DNA of 64,000 nucleotides from Actinophytocola sp035634895 (GTDB lineage: Bacteria > Actinomycetota > Actinomycetes > Mycobacteriales > Pseudonocardiaceae), in assembly GCF_035634895.1 (NCBI RefSeq), contig NZ_DASQCC010000257.1, forward strand, positions 33,117 through 97,116, written 5' to 3'. Position numbers and translations under genes: made by a program. Numbering within the stretch: the first letter of the stretch is position 1; each line of letters starts with the position of its first letter. Shown in pieces: positions 1 to 7,337 of this stretch. The notes under the pieces were generated by a model. That model made no database searches. It was not told the origin of the DNA and worked only from the letters and a program-made list of their open reading frames with translations.

Positions 1-1
1 C

Positions 2-202
2 GACTGGCACATCAGCGAGGCCTACTGCCGGTCACACGGCGCGGTCGACGTCCTACTCGGCGACTTCGACCTGGTCCAGCCCGGCATGGTGTGGGCGCCG
101 CTGTGGCACCCCGAGGAATCGGCGAGCAACGTGAAGTTCGCTGAGCCCAGCCATTCCGTCCTCTGGGCCGGCGTCGGCCGCAAGCCGCCGGCCAGCCGGT
201 AG
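2..202 (+). CDS. DUF574-type SAM-dependent methyltransferase, C-terminal fragment cut by window edge
   Basis: Only the last 66 residues lie in the window. The tail contains a LLGDFDLVQPG stretch followed by WAPLWHPE, which resembles the C-terminal signature of the actinobacterial DUF574 (S-adenosyl methyltransferase, PF04672) family, normally about 270 residues. These proteins adopt a Rossmann-like methyltransferase fold; most have no known substrate. The SAM-binding motifs are outside the window, so the call rests on the tail alone. It ends in TAG, and no neighbour on the same strand is close enough to be clearly co-transcribed. Confidence 0.7.
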   Translation, partial: DWHISEAYCRSHGAVDVLLGDFDLVQPGMVWAPLWHPEESASNVKFAEPSHSVLWAGVGRKPPASR

Positions 203-286
203 CTCGGCGGAAAATGGCTGGACCGGGTGGTGTGGCGTGCTGGTATGGTGATCAACGCCGTGACACGACCTCAGGAGGTGAGACCC

Positions 287-343
287 ATGAACAGTTTCGA
301 CGTGGGTGCTCCCCTCGTCCTCACGGTTGGGCGACTGACGTAG
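287..343 (+). CDS. possible 18-residue leader peptide ORF with a strong ribosome binding site
   Basis: An ATG lies 6 nt after a near-perfect AGGAGGTGAG Shine-Dalgarno and opens an 18-codon frame (begins MNSFDVGAP) closed by TAG 51 nt before the acetyltransferase gene. The Shine-Dalgarno is much stronger than that of the next gene. It could be a translated leader, a regulatory uORF, or the decayed start of a lost gene. No homology can be judged at this length, and no antiterminator hairpin is obvious. Confidence 0.35.
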   Translation: MNSFDVGAPLVLTVGRLT

Positions 344-394
344 GCGTCGCCCGGGAGCGCCTTGACGAAGGCAATCCCGAAAGGCGACAACCTC

Positions 395-1156
395 ATGAAA
401 TCCTTGATCACGCGTGTCGCGGACTCGCGGTGGCACGCTCTGGAGGACGACCGGGTGGTCGGTCGCGGTGACGTCTCCCGCAGGCCCGACGGCCGGTTGT
501 TCCTCAGCATCGACGCGTGGCACACCCCGGTCTTCGACCAGCTCGCCGATGTCATGCTGGCGGACCTGCCCAAGCCCCTTTACACGGTGGTCGACGAGGC
601 CGACCACGACCTGGCGTCCAGCTGGGCACGTGCGGGCTTCACGACTCGGCGCCGCGAGTGGGAGTACCTCGTGCCCACGGACCCTCGGGTCACCGGGCTC
701 GGCTCGGCACGACCGCCCGCTGGCGTGACGGTCGTCGCCGCCGGTGCGGCGGAGGAGGGCCGGCTGCTGGCGTTGGACCGCGCGGTGCGCGCCGAGGTCG
801 GGGCCACGGTCGGCTGGCACAACATGCCGGCCGAGGTGTTGCCCCGCCTCGACGGCGACACCATGCGGGACCTGTCGAAGTACACGGTGGCCGCACAGGA
901 CGGCGAGTACGTGGGGCTGGTCCGGGTGGCGGCACTGCCCCGGCGGCCACGGATCGGGCTGGTCGCGGTCCGGGCCGACCTGCGCCGCCGCGGCGTCGCT
1001 CGGGCACTGCTCGCCGACGTGCTGGGCTCGCTGCACGGCCGTGGGACCGAGTCGGCGTCGGCCGAGGTGCACGAGGCCAACGTGGCGGCCTCGGCGCTGT
1101 TCGACGGCGTCGGTGCCCGGCGGGCCGGCAGCAACCTCGAGCTGGTACTCGGCTGA
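395..1156 (+). CDS. GNAT family N-acetyltransferase
   Basis: A 253-residue protein whose C-terminal part carries a GNAT fold. Motif A is visible as LVAVRADLRRRGVARALL, where the R/Q-x-x-G-x-G/A loop binds the acetyl-CoA pyrophosphate, followed by EVHEANVAASALFDGVGAR, the usual closing strand and helix. The N-terminal ~120 residues look like a second, degenerate GNAT half, as in tandem-GNAT proteins. I chose the ATG after AAAGG rather than the one 11 codons upstream. The acceptor substrate is unknown. The IF-1 paralogue follows after 14 nt, so the two are probably co-transcribed. Confidence 0.8.
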   Translation: MKSLITRVADSRWHALEDDRVVGRGDVSRRPDGRLFLSIDAWHTPVFDQLADVMLADLPKPLYTVVDEADHDLASSWARAGFTTRRREWEYLVPTDPRVTGLGSARPPAGVTVVAAGAAEEGRLLALDRAVRAEVGATVGWHNMPAEVLPRLDGDTMRDLSKYTVAAQDGEYVGLVRVAALPRRPRIGLVAVRADLRRRGVARALLADVLGSLHGRGTESASAEVHEANVAASALFDGVGARRAGSNLELVLG

Positions 1157-1170
1157 GGGCGGCGGGAGAC

Positions 1171-1395
1171 ATGGCCAAGGCGACCAAGGGCATCGAGGTC
1201 GAGGGCACCGTCATCGAGTGCCTGCGCAACGCCACCTTCAGGGTGGAGCTCGAGAACGGGCACAAGGTGCTGGCGCACATCAGCGGGAAGATACGGAAGA
1301 ACTACATCAAGATCCTGCCGTACGACCGGGTTCTCGTCGAGCTGACCCCGTACGACCTGAACCGCGGCCGGATCCTGTTCCGGTACCGGTCGTGA
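1171..1395 (+). CDS. infA: translation initiation factor IF-1 paralogue
   Basis: A 74-residue S1/OB-fold protein. It shows the IF-1 signatures IEVEGTVIE, ENGHKVLAHISGK and PYDRVLVELTPYDLNRGRI; IF-1 binds the ribosomal A site during initiation. The canonical actinobacterial infA sits in the ribosomal cluster beside rpmJ and rpsM. This one sits alone behind an acetyltransferase gene and diverges at positions usually near-invariant (CLRNATFRV; KIRKNYIKILP), so it is most likely a second, accessory copy. A GGCGGGAG ribosome binding site lies just upstream. Whether it is stress- or condition-specific cannot be told from sequence. Confidence 0.9.
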   Translation: MAKATKGIEVEGTVIECLRNATFRVELENGHKVLAHISGKIRKNYIKILPYDRVLVELTPYDLNRGRILFRYRS

Positions 1396-1401
1396 CCGTG
1401 G

Positions 1402-1437
1402 TTGACGATTATTAGCGAGTTCGCTAATAATTCGACG
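1402..1437 (+). promoter_or_regulatory. promoter with embedded operator for the ArsR-VOC operon
   Basis: TTGACG at 1402-1407 and TAATAA at 1425-1430 are separated by exactly 17 bp, matching a housekeeping-sigma promoter. Between and over the -10 lies a perfect inverted repeat with 11-bp arms (1408-1418 and 1421-1431, core ATTAGCGA-GT-TCGCTAAT). The predicted transcription start falls on or next to GTG 1438, so the mRNA would be leaderless. The palindrome is ideally placed for autorepression by the ArsR protein encoded next. Confidence 0.8.
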
Positions 1438-1764
1438 GTGCACGAATCGCCCGATGGCGCCGCCTACGATCGGCTGTTCGCCGCCCTGTCCCATGCGACA
1501 CGGCGGCAGATCCTGATCACGCTGTACTTCGAAGGCGGCGCCATGGGGGCGGGCGACATCGCCCGGATGTTCGAGCACGCCTGGCCAACCACCTCACGCC
1601 ACCTGCAGGTACTGGAGGACGCCGGCCTGGTGACGACCCGACGTCAGGGCCGGTCGAGGACCTACCTCCTCGACCTCGAACGCATCGACCTGGCAACGCG
1701 GTGGCTCAACTGGTTCGCCAAACCCCTGTCCGAACACCAGTCCGCACCGGAAGGCAAGCCGTGA
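1438..1764 (+). CDS. ArsR-family winged-helix repressor
   Basis: A 108-residue protein with the ArsR fold: LFAALSHATRRQILITL opens the domain, and AGDIARMF-HAWPTTSRHLQVLEDAGLV is the helix-turn-helix followed by the wing (TTRRQGRSRTYLLDL). No metal-binding ELCV(C/G)D motif is present, so it is probably not a metal sensor; it resembles the ArsR proteins paired with SRPBCC or VOC genes. The frame extends to a TTG at 1402, but that TTG is the -35 box, so I take GTG 1438. It overlaps the VOC gene by GTGA, indicating coupled translation, and probably represses both genes through the palindrome upstream. Confidence 0.85.
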   Translation: MHESPDGAAYDRLFAALSHATRRQILITLYFEGGAMGAGDIARMFEHAWPTTSRHLQVLEDAGLVTTRRQGRSRTYLLDLERIDLATRWLNWFAKPLSEHQSAPEGKP

Positions 1765-2156
1765 CCGACGAGCCACAACTGTTCCGTCTCAACATCGAGG
1801 TCGCCGACCTCGAGCAGGCGTTCACGTTCTACTCGACCCTGCTCGACGTCACCGGCCGCGGCCAGGCCGGCGCCCGCTACTACTTCACCTGCGGCGGCGT
1901 CACCCTCCAGGTGCTCGACGTCTCCGGGCACCAGGCCGTGCGGCCGCTGCCCAAGTCGCTGTACTTCGCCGTCCACGACCTCAAGGCGGTGCACAACCGC
2001 GCCGCGGAGCTGGACTGCCTGTCCACCGAACAGGTCCACGGTGAACCAGGCGGCGAGATCACCGTCCGCCCCTGGGGGGAACGGTCCTTCTACGTCGAGG
2101 ACCCCTGGGGCAACTCACTCTGCTTCGTCGAGGCCGGCACGGTCTACGCGGGCTGA
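1761..2156 (+). CDS. VOC (glyoxalase/bleomycin-resistance fold) family protein
   Basis: A 131-residue vicinal oxygen chelate protein. It begins LFRLNIEVADLEQAFTFYSTLLDV and ends SFYVEDPWGNSLCFVE, the two halves of the VOC beta-alpha-beta-beta-beta fold. The pair of modules would form one metal or ligand pocket. Start GTG overlaps the ArsR stop (GTGA), so the two are made from one transcript. The family includes glyoxalases, dioxygenases and drug-binding proteins; nothing here decides among them. An ArsR partner suggests inducible handling of a small electrophile or drug. Confidence 0.8.
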   Translation: MTDEPQLFRLNIEVADLEQAFTFYSTLLDVTGRGQAGARYYFTCGGVTLQVLDVSGHQAVRPLPKSLYFAVHDLKAVHNRAAELDCLSTEQVHGEPGGEITVRPWGERSFYVEDPWGNSLCFVEAGTVYAG

Positions 2157-2162
2157 CGGCGA

Positions 2163-2199
2163 AGGTGCGGTGGAGACGGCCGAAGTCCCCACCGCACCT
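2163..2199. terminator. bidirectional stem-loop between convergent genes
   Basis: Perfect 11-bp inverted repeat (AGGTGCGGTGG / CCACCGCACCT) with a 15-nt loop, between the VOC gene (+) and the GH16 gene (-). It has no U-tract, as is common in actinomycetes. Confidence 0.65.
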
Positions 2200-2210
2200 C
2201 CCCCTGCCGG

Positions 2211-3908
2211 CTAGCGGTAGACCCTGACGTAGTCGATCGTCAGGTTCTGCGGGAACTGGGTGCTCGCGTTCGGCGGGCCTGGCCAGTCACCGCCCACCGC
2301 GTTGTTCAGGATGATGAAGAACGGGTGGTCGTAGACCCACGGGCCTCTCGTCGACTCCACGGTGGCGCGGCTCGCCGTGAAGAAGTTGTTGTTGTCCACG
2401 AAGAACCGCATCTGGGTCGCGTCCCACTCCACCGCGAACACGTGGAACTGCGAACCGGCTGGTGTGGACAGTGCCAGCGGCGAACCGTAGCCACCGCCAC
2501 CGTTGTAGGCCGGGGCGTGCAGTGTGGAGTACACGTTGTTCGGCTCCTTGCCGACGTGCTCCAGGATGTCGATCTCACCGCAGTACGGCCACGGCCGGCC
2601 CTGGAAGAAGTTCGCGCCCAGCAACCAGAACGCCGGCCACAACCCCTGTGTCGTCGACACCTTGATCCGGGCTTCCACGCGACCGTAGGTGAACTCGAAC
2701 TTGCCGGCCGTGTTCAGCCGGCCCGACGTGTACTGGCACGTCGTGCTCCCACCCGACAACGGGTCCGGAGGGCAGCTCGACCCGGCCGTCACCTCGCGCC
2801 TGGCCTGGATCACCAGGTTGCCGCCGCCGTCCATGCGCGCGTTGTTGTTGTTCGTGTAGTACTCCAGCTCGTTGTTGACGCCCGGCCCGACCTCCGGTGT
2901 CCACTTGGCGGGGTCGGGCGTCGAGTTGGCCGCGCCGTTGAACTCGTCGCTCCACGCCAGCCGGGTGAAGTTCGGCGAGGGTGTGGCCGGCGGTGCCGTC
3001 GGGTTGCCGCCGGTGCCGTAGACCTGGAACTCCCACAACGAGTAGCCGTAGCCGTTCGACCTTGCGGTGCCGTACATGCGGACGTACCTGCCGCTGCCGG
3101 AGACGGTCAGCGTCTCCTTGAAACCGTGGCCCTGCGTGGTCTGGTAGATCGTGGTCCAGGTCGAGTTGTTCGGCGACACCTGGATCTGGTACGCGGTGGC
3201 GTATGCCGGATCCCATTGCAGGACGACCTTTGTGACGGTCGCCGTCGCGCCGAGGTCGATCGTGACCCAGCCGGGGTCGACCCAGCCGTTCGTCGCGCTG
3301 GTGGCCCAGCGGGTGGCCGGGTCGTAGTCGGTGACCCGTGCCGGGACGCAGCCCGAGCAGGCGCCGTCGTCCTGGTAGGTCGACGCGGTTGCCGGTTTGT
3401 TGTACGACAGCAGGGTTTCCGTCGGCGACGGGCCGCCGCCGCCCGTCGTGCCGTAGACCCCGAACTCCCACAGCGAGTAGCCGTACTGCGTGGCTCTGGT
3501 CGTGAGGCTCAGGCGGACGTACCGCGCCGAGGCGTTGAGCGGAAGTGCTTGCGTGCCACCGGTTCCACTGGTGGTCGTGTACACGGTGGACCAGTTGGCG
3601 GCGTCCGTCGAGACCTGGACCGAGAAGGCACGCGCGAAGGCGGCCTCCCAGTTCAGCGTCACCTGGTCGACGGTGTAGGTGGCGCCGAGGTCGACCTGCA
3701 ACGACTGCGGGTCGCTGAACGCACTGGACCAGCGGGTGCCGAGGTCACCGTCGACCGCGGCGGTCGCCGGGAACGCGGCCGACTCGGTGGAGGAGGCGGT
3801 GACCGGACGGCCCTGGGAGAGCAGCGCGCCCGCCGCGACGGACGGGGTTGCCTGGACGAGGGTGACCGCCAACGCCGCGGCCAGCCCTAACGAGAGAAGC
3901 GATCTCAT
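2211..3908 (-). CDS. secreted GH16 beta-1,3-glucanase with two F5/8-type C domains
   Basis: A 565-residue secreted enzyme. Residues 1-27 are a Sec signal peptide. Two discoidin (F5/8 type C) carbohydrate-binding domains follow at about 28-150 and 165-295, each closing with YSLWEF(G/Q)VYG. A GH16 catalytic domain occupies about 310-565. The catalytic ExDxxE motif is GEIDILE, with Glu445 nucleophile, Asp447 and Glu450 acid/base. The SDEFNG and GLWPAFWLLG stretches fit laminarinase-type GH16, which cleaves beta-1,3-glucans such as fungal wall glucan or laminarin. The start was chosen at ATG after AAAGGAG. The palindrome at 3975-3986 upstream matches the probable LacI operator at the far end of the window. 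Confidence 0.92.
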   Translation of the reverse strand: MRSLLSLGLAAALAVTLVQATPSVAAGALLSQGRPVTASSTESAAFPATAAVDGDLGTRWSSAFSDPQSLQVDLGATYTVDQVTLNWEAAFARAFSVQVSTDAANWSTVYTTTSGTGGTQALPLNASARYVRLSLTTRATQYGYSLWEFGVYGTTGGGGPSPTETLLSYNKPATASTYQDDGACSGCVPARVTDYDPATRWATSATNGWVDPGWVTIDLGATATVTKVVLQWDPAYATAYQIQVSPNNSTWTTIYQTTQGHGFKETLTVSGSGRYVRMYGTARSNGYGYSLWEFQVYGTGGNPTAPPATPSPNFTRLAWSDEFNGAANSTPDPAKWTPEVGPGVNNELEYYTNNNNARMDGGGNLVIQARREVTAGSSCPPDPLSGGSTTCQYTSGRLNTAGKFEFTYGRVEARIKVSTTQGLWPAFWLLGANFFQGRPWPYCGEIDILEHVGKEPNNVYSTLHAPAYNGGGGYGSPLALSTPAGSQFHVFAVEWDATQMRFFVDNNNFFTASRATVESTRGPWVYDHPFFIILNNAVGGDWPGPPNASTQFPQNLTIDYVRVYR

Positions 3909-3974
3909 GCGTGCTCCTTTGCACGCGCCGGTACCCGGAACGGCCGGCGGTACTGGGGGACGGAACAGGGGCGT

Positions 3975-3986
3975 GAGAGCGCTCTC
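3975..3986. promoter_or_regulatory. LacI-type operator GAGAGCGCTCTC upstream of GH16 gene
   Basis: Perfect 12-bp palindrome GAGAGCGCTCTC, about 66 bp before the GH16 start. The same 12-mer recurs at 4130-4141 and inside the 14-bp palindrome before the LacI gene at 62766. The centre GCGC with CpG core is typical of LacI-family sites (for example CebR boxes), so I assign it to that regulator by inference. Confidence 0.7.
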
Positions 3987-4129
3987 CCAAATCAAAGGGT
4001 GGTAATTCGGACGAACTCTGTCAAGACTCTGCGACAGATGACCCAGCACGTTACGCTGTTCGGCCCTATTTGTTCCTGTTCAGAACAAAACCCGTTGACC
4101 GTTGCTGTGAGTCACGTCATCCTCACTGT

Positions 4130-4141
4130 GAGAGCGCTCTC
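4130..4141. promoter_or_regulatory. LacI-type operator GAGAGCGCTCTC upstream of DUF1996 gene
   Basis: A second perfect GAGAGCGCTCTC palindrome, 38 bp before the DUF1996 start and 143 bp from the first. Together they flank the shared divergent promoter region of the GH16 and DUF1996 genes, where one regulator could silence both. Confidence 0.7.
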
Positions 4142-4179
4142 TCGGGCCCCTGCAAAAAAGTCGAGGGAGTTTGTCTTCA

Positions 4180-5028
4180 ATGAGGAAGAACAGAACCAGA
4201 TGGTTGACCGTCGGGCTGGCGGCGCTTCTGTCGCTCGCGGCCCTGTCGGTGAACCAGAGCGCTGCGTCGGCGGTGATCCGGGTCGCCGAGTTCCCCGCCG
4301 ACTGCCAGCTGAGCCACCGACTGCCCGACGACCCGATCGTGCTCCCCGGCCTCGCCGGTGCGTCGCACTCGCACGACTTCTTCGGTAACCACGCGACCAA
4401 CGCCAACTCCGACTACACCCAGCTGGCCGGTTCGACGGGCAACTGCGACCCGGCCGTGGACATCTCGTCCTACTGGGTGCCGACGCTGTACCGGAACAAC
4501 CAGGCGGTGCAGCCGAGCATCATCACCTTCTACTACCTGGGCGAAGGCGTGAACAACCCGGCCGCGATCCGGCCGACCCCGGTCGGCCTGAAGATCGTCG
4601 CCGGCAACGCCAAGGCGACCGGCGACGCGGACAGCATCGCCCGTTGGTCGTGCCTGCACGCCGGACAGGTGAACCCGTCGAAGAACTTCGTGAACTGCCC
4701 GGCCGGCACGCAGCTGGAGACCTACCTGGACTTCCCGCAGTGCTGGAACGGGACGTCGCTGGACTCGACGGACCACAAGTCGCACATGGCCTACCCGGTG
4801 GCGGGCAACTGCCCGTCGTCGCACCCGGTGCCGGTGCCCAAGCTCCGCATGGTGATCCGCTACCCCGTGAGCGGTGACCCGTCGGTGCTGCGGCTCGCCT
4901 CCGGCGACGGCAGGACGTTCCACGGCGACTTCTTCAACGTCTGGCCGGCTGGCGAGATGGAACGACGTGTGCGGGACTGCATCAACGTGGTGGTCAAGTG
5001 CGGGCACGACGGACGACCGCTGCAGTAG
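4180..5028 (+). CDS. secreted DUF1996 domain protein
   Basis: A 282-residue secreted protein: signal peptide in residues 1-31 (LAALLSLAALSVNQSAASA), then one DUF1996 domain. Family landmarks are GASHSHDFFG, DISSYWVPTLY, FPQCWNG, DHKSHMAYP and HGDFFNVW. The conserved His, Asp and Trp residues suggest a carbohydrate-active or metal site, and fungal members are often found with glycanases, but no activity is established to my knowledge. It is divergent from the GH16 glucanase and shares the GAGAGCGCTCTC operators, so it is probably co-induced. ATG 4180 is preferred over TTG 4171 because GAGGGA then has normal spacing. Confidence 0.85.
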   Translation: MRKNRTRWLTVGLAALLSLAALSVNQSAASAVIRVAEFPADCQLSHRLPDDPIVLPGLAGASHSHDFFGNHATNANSDYTQLAGSTGNCDPAVDISSYWVPTLYRNNQAVQPSIITFYYLGEGVNNPAAIRPTPVGLKIVAGNAKATGDADSIARWSCLHAGQVNPSKNFVNCPAGTQLETYLDFPQCWNGTSLDSTDHKSHMAYPVAGNCPSSHPVPVPKLRMVIRYPVSGDPSVLRLASGDGRTFHGDFFNVWPAGEMERRVRDCINVVVKCGHDGRPLQ

Positions 5029-5552
5029 TCGCTCTGCTGCTCACGTTGTGTGCATGCGGTGTGCGTAGTCCCGCAGCGCCGCGGGACCCTGCCCCGCGGG
5101 CTCGTGCGGTCGCGTCCGGGCTTGACGCGACCGCACGGGCGTTCGTCGAGCTGACGATCGCGACCGACGACCAGGCGGTGAAGCTGCTGGACCTGGGCGC
5201 CTCCCACGCGGCCTCCCCCGGGCTGCGTGCGTTCGCCGGGGCACTGGCCGCGACCCGCCGGACGGAGCTGGGCGAGGCACACGCGATCCTCGGCTCGGTC
5301 CCGTACGTCAACAACCACGCGGGTCACGACATGCCTGGCATGCCAACGGAAGCCGAGCTGATCGGCCTGTCGTACTCGACCGACTTCGACACCGACTTCG
5401 TCCGCCTGGTCCGCGCTCACCTGAGCGAGTCCACGACGGTGGCCCGGTCGGGTGCGACGTCGGCCAGGGACGAGCGGACGAGGTCCTTCGCGTCGACCAT
5501 GCTGGCGGAACGGGGTGCGTCACTGCGCGAGCTGGACACCCTGCCGCGGTAG
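4998..5552 (+). CDS. DUF305-like lipoprotein
   Basis: A 184-residue protein that begins inside the end of the DUF1996 gene (31-nt overlap), so it is probably translated from the same transcript. The N-terminus is a lipoprotein signal (AAVVALLLTLCACG) with Cys19 as lipidation site. The body is helical and has MPGMPTEAELIGLSYSTDFDTDFVRLVRAHL, recalling the DUF305/ferritin-like pattern GMxxxxE...FDxxFLxxMIxHH. The usual second His of the HH pair is Ala (RAHL), so metal binding may be lost. Function unknown; likely on the outer face of the membrane. Confidence 0.65.
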   Translation: MRARRTTAAVVALLLTLCACGVRSPAAPRDPAPRARAVASGLDATARAFVELTIATDDQAVKLLDLGASHAASPGLRAFAGALAATRRTELGEAHAILGSVPYVNNHAGHDMPGMPTEAELIGLSYSTDFDTDFVRLVRAHLSESTTVARSGATSARDERTRSFASTMLAERGASLRELDTLPR

Positions 5553-5663
5553 TCCGGGGTGGATGCGCCGCGGTCGTTCCGGCGACGGCGCGTCCACCGT
5601 TCCGGGGCCGAGCAGGGTCCGGAACCCGTTGCCCGGCAACGCGAACAGTGGGTCCGGCGGAGG

Positions 5664-6302
5664 TCAGGACACGCGGCCCAGTTCGATGCCGATCGCCGTT
5701 CGCCGGCCCAGCGTGGTCGTGCGGGTCGGCTCGACGGTGAAGCCGGCCGCGGCCACCCGGCGGGACACGGCGTCGCCGACGTTGTCGTGCAGCCGCGCGC
5801 GCATGCGGCGCGAGCCATGGTGTCCGTGCTCGTCGACCACCAGGTCGGCGACGATCAACAGTCCGTCGGGGCGCAGCACCCGCCGCGCCTCGGCCAGGAG
5901 CTGGTCCTTCGCCGTGTCCTCCAGGTGGTGCAGCATCAGGCTGGAGAAGACCCGGTCGAACGAGCCGTCGGGATACGGCAGCTCCTGGGCGAACCCGCGG
6001 TCCAGCCGCATGTCGAGTCCGGCCCGCCGGGCCTTGCGGCGGGCCCGGGCCAGCGCCTTCGGGTCGGGGTCCAGCCCGACCAGCGCGACCCCGGGGCGCT
6101 GCCGGCCGATCGTCCGCAGCAGGTTGGCGGTCGCGCAGCCGATGTCGAGCACGCGGTGCCCGTCCCGGAGTGCCGCCAGGTCGATCATCTCCTGGTGGAC
6201 CGGCTGCAGCCCGAACACGTGGTGCACGACGTCGTACAGCGGGGTCAGGAAGTGCCTGCCCAGTCCCGGGATGTAGTCGCCATGAGACGTTCTTTCGGTC
6301 AT
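5664..6302 (-). CDS. class I SAM-dependent methyltransferase
   Basis: A 212-residue Rossmann-fold methyltransferase. Motif I is VLDIGCATAN (SAM binding), motif II gives GLDPDPKAL with the acidic residue for the ribose, and DRVFSSLMLHHLED with RRVLRPDGLL forms the post-motif strands. This pattern is that of Methyltransf_11/UbiE-like small-molecule methyltransferases. Substrate unknown. It is divergent from the AraC-family gene with only 70 bp between the starts, so the regulator may control it. Confidence 0.85.
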   Translation of the reverse strand: MTERTSHGDYIPGLGRHFLTPLYDVVHHVFGLQPVHQEMIDLAALRDGHRVLDIGCATANLLRTIGRQRPGVALVGLDPDPKALARARRKARRAGLDMRLDRGFAQELPYPDGSFDRVFSSLMLHHLEDTAKDQLLAEARRVLRPDGLLIVADLVVDEHGHHGSRRMRARLHDNVGDAVSRRVAAAGFTVEPTRTTTLGRRTAIGIELGRVS

Positions 6303-6372
6303 GTGGACATTCTGGCGGTTTCTGGAGCTGGGGATCTGTACCGATCCGTGGGTCTGATGGGACGATTCGACG

Positions 6373-7299
6373 GTGCGTACCGTGCGAACGTCGCCGACCG
6401 GGACCCGGCCGGCGACCTACTCCATGCGACTGGCGCCCGGCGAGCTGCCGGTGGCGACGTGGCGGCTGGAGCACGGCTGGCGGCCCGACGGCTCGTTCGA
6501 GGAGCACGCCCACGACTTCCCGGGCCTCGCCTACTTCCAGACCACCGCCGGCCGGCTGCGCACCGGCCGCCAGGTCTGGCCGATCGAGGCCGGCGACCTG
6601 TTCGTGATCGCGCCCGGCGACATGATGGGCGACATCCACGCCGGCGACCTGGCCGGCGTCGAGGGCTGGGGCGTGTTCTTCACCCCCGACGCGCTCGGCC
6701 AGGACGTGCCCGGCGCGCACCTCGCCTGGCGCACGCACCCGTTGCTGTTCCCGTTCGTGCGCGGCGGCGCGATCGGCGCGCTGCGGCTGCGGGTGCCCGA
6801 GCCGGACCGGCAGGGGTGGGTCGACCGCATCCGCGCGCTGGGCGAGGAACTGGCGCGGCGGCGCGACGGCTACCGGGAGGCCGCGCTGGCGCATCTCACC
6901 CTGCTGCTGGTCGGCGTGTCCCGGCTGGCCGCCGACGTGGTGGGCGACCTGCGCGAGAACCACGAACCGCTGCTGGCCGAGGTGTTCGAGGTGATCGAAC
7001 GGCGTTACCCGCAACCGCTGTCGCTGCGCGACGTCGCCGCGGCGGTGAACATCTCCCCCGGCCACCTGACGTCGACGGTGCGCCGCCAGACCGGCCGCAC
7101 CGTGCAGCAGTGGATCAACGAGCGCCGCATGGTGCAGGCCCGCCGTCTGCTCACCACCACCGACCTGCCGATCGGCGAGGTCGGCCGGCGGGTGGGCTTC
7201 CCGGACGCCGGATACTTCGCCCGCACCTTCGGCAAGCTGCACGGCACGAGCCCCGCCCGCTGGCGTCAGGCCGGCGCGCGACCGACCGGCGGAGGGTGA
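6373..7299 (+). CDS. AraC-family transcriptional regulator
   Basis: A 308-residue regulator. The N-terminal ~150 residues form a cupin-like sensor (HDFPGLAYFQTTAGRLR, GDLFVIAPGDM). The C-terminal ~100 residues have two helix-turn-helix units: LSLRDVAAAVNISPGHLTSTV and TDLPIGEVGRRVGFPDAGYFARTF, ending in GTSPARWR as is normal for AraC/XylS. The GTG start lacks a clear ribosome binding site and may be leaderless. It is divergent from the methyltransferase, which is the natural candidate target. Confidence 0.88.
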   Translation: MRTVRTSPTGTRPATYSMRLAPGELPVATWRLEHGWRPDGSFEEHAHDFPGLAYFQTTAGRLRTGRQVWPIEAGDLFVIAPGDMMGDIHAGDLAGVEGWGVFFTPDALGQDVPGAHLAWRTHPLLFPFVRGGAIGALRLRVPEPDRQGWVDRIRALGEELARRRDGYREAALAHLTLLLVGVSRLAADVVGDLRENHEPLLAEVFEVIERRYPQPLSLRDVAAAVNISPGHLTSTVRRQTGRTVQQWINERRMVQARRLLTTTDLPIGEVGRRVGFPDAGYFARTFGKLHGTSPARWRQAGARPTGGG

Positions 7300-7337
7300 G
7301 GCGGTTCCGGCTCCGGTCAGCTCCGTTCGACGACCGA

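Noticed and set aside
1402..1437. TTG 1402 as start of the ArsR gene
   Set aside because: The TTG is part of the -35 hexamer and the 12 added codons cover the operator.
2325..3890. 521-codon plus-strand frame opposite GH16
   Set aside because: Antisense shadow; the minus-strand frame has signal peptide, two binding domains and the catalytic motif.
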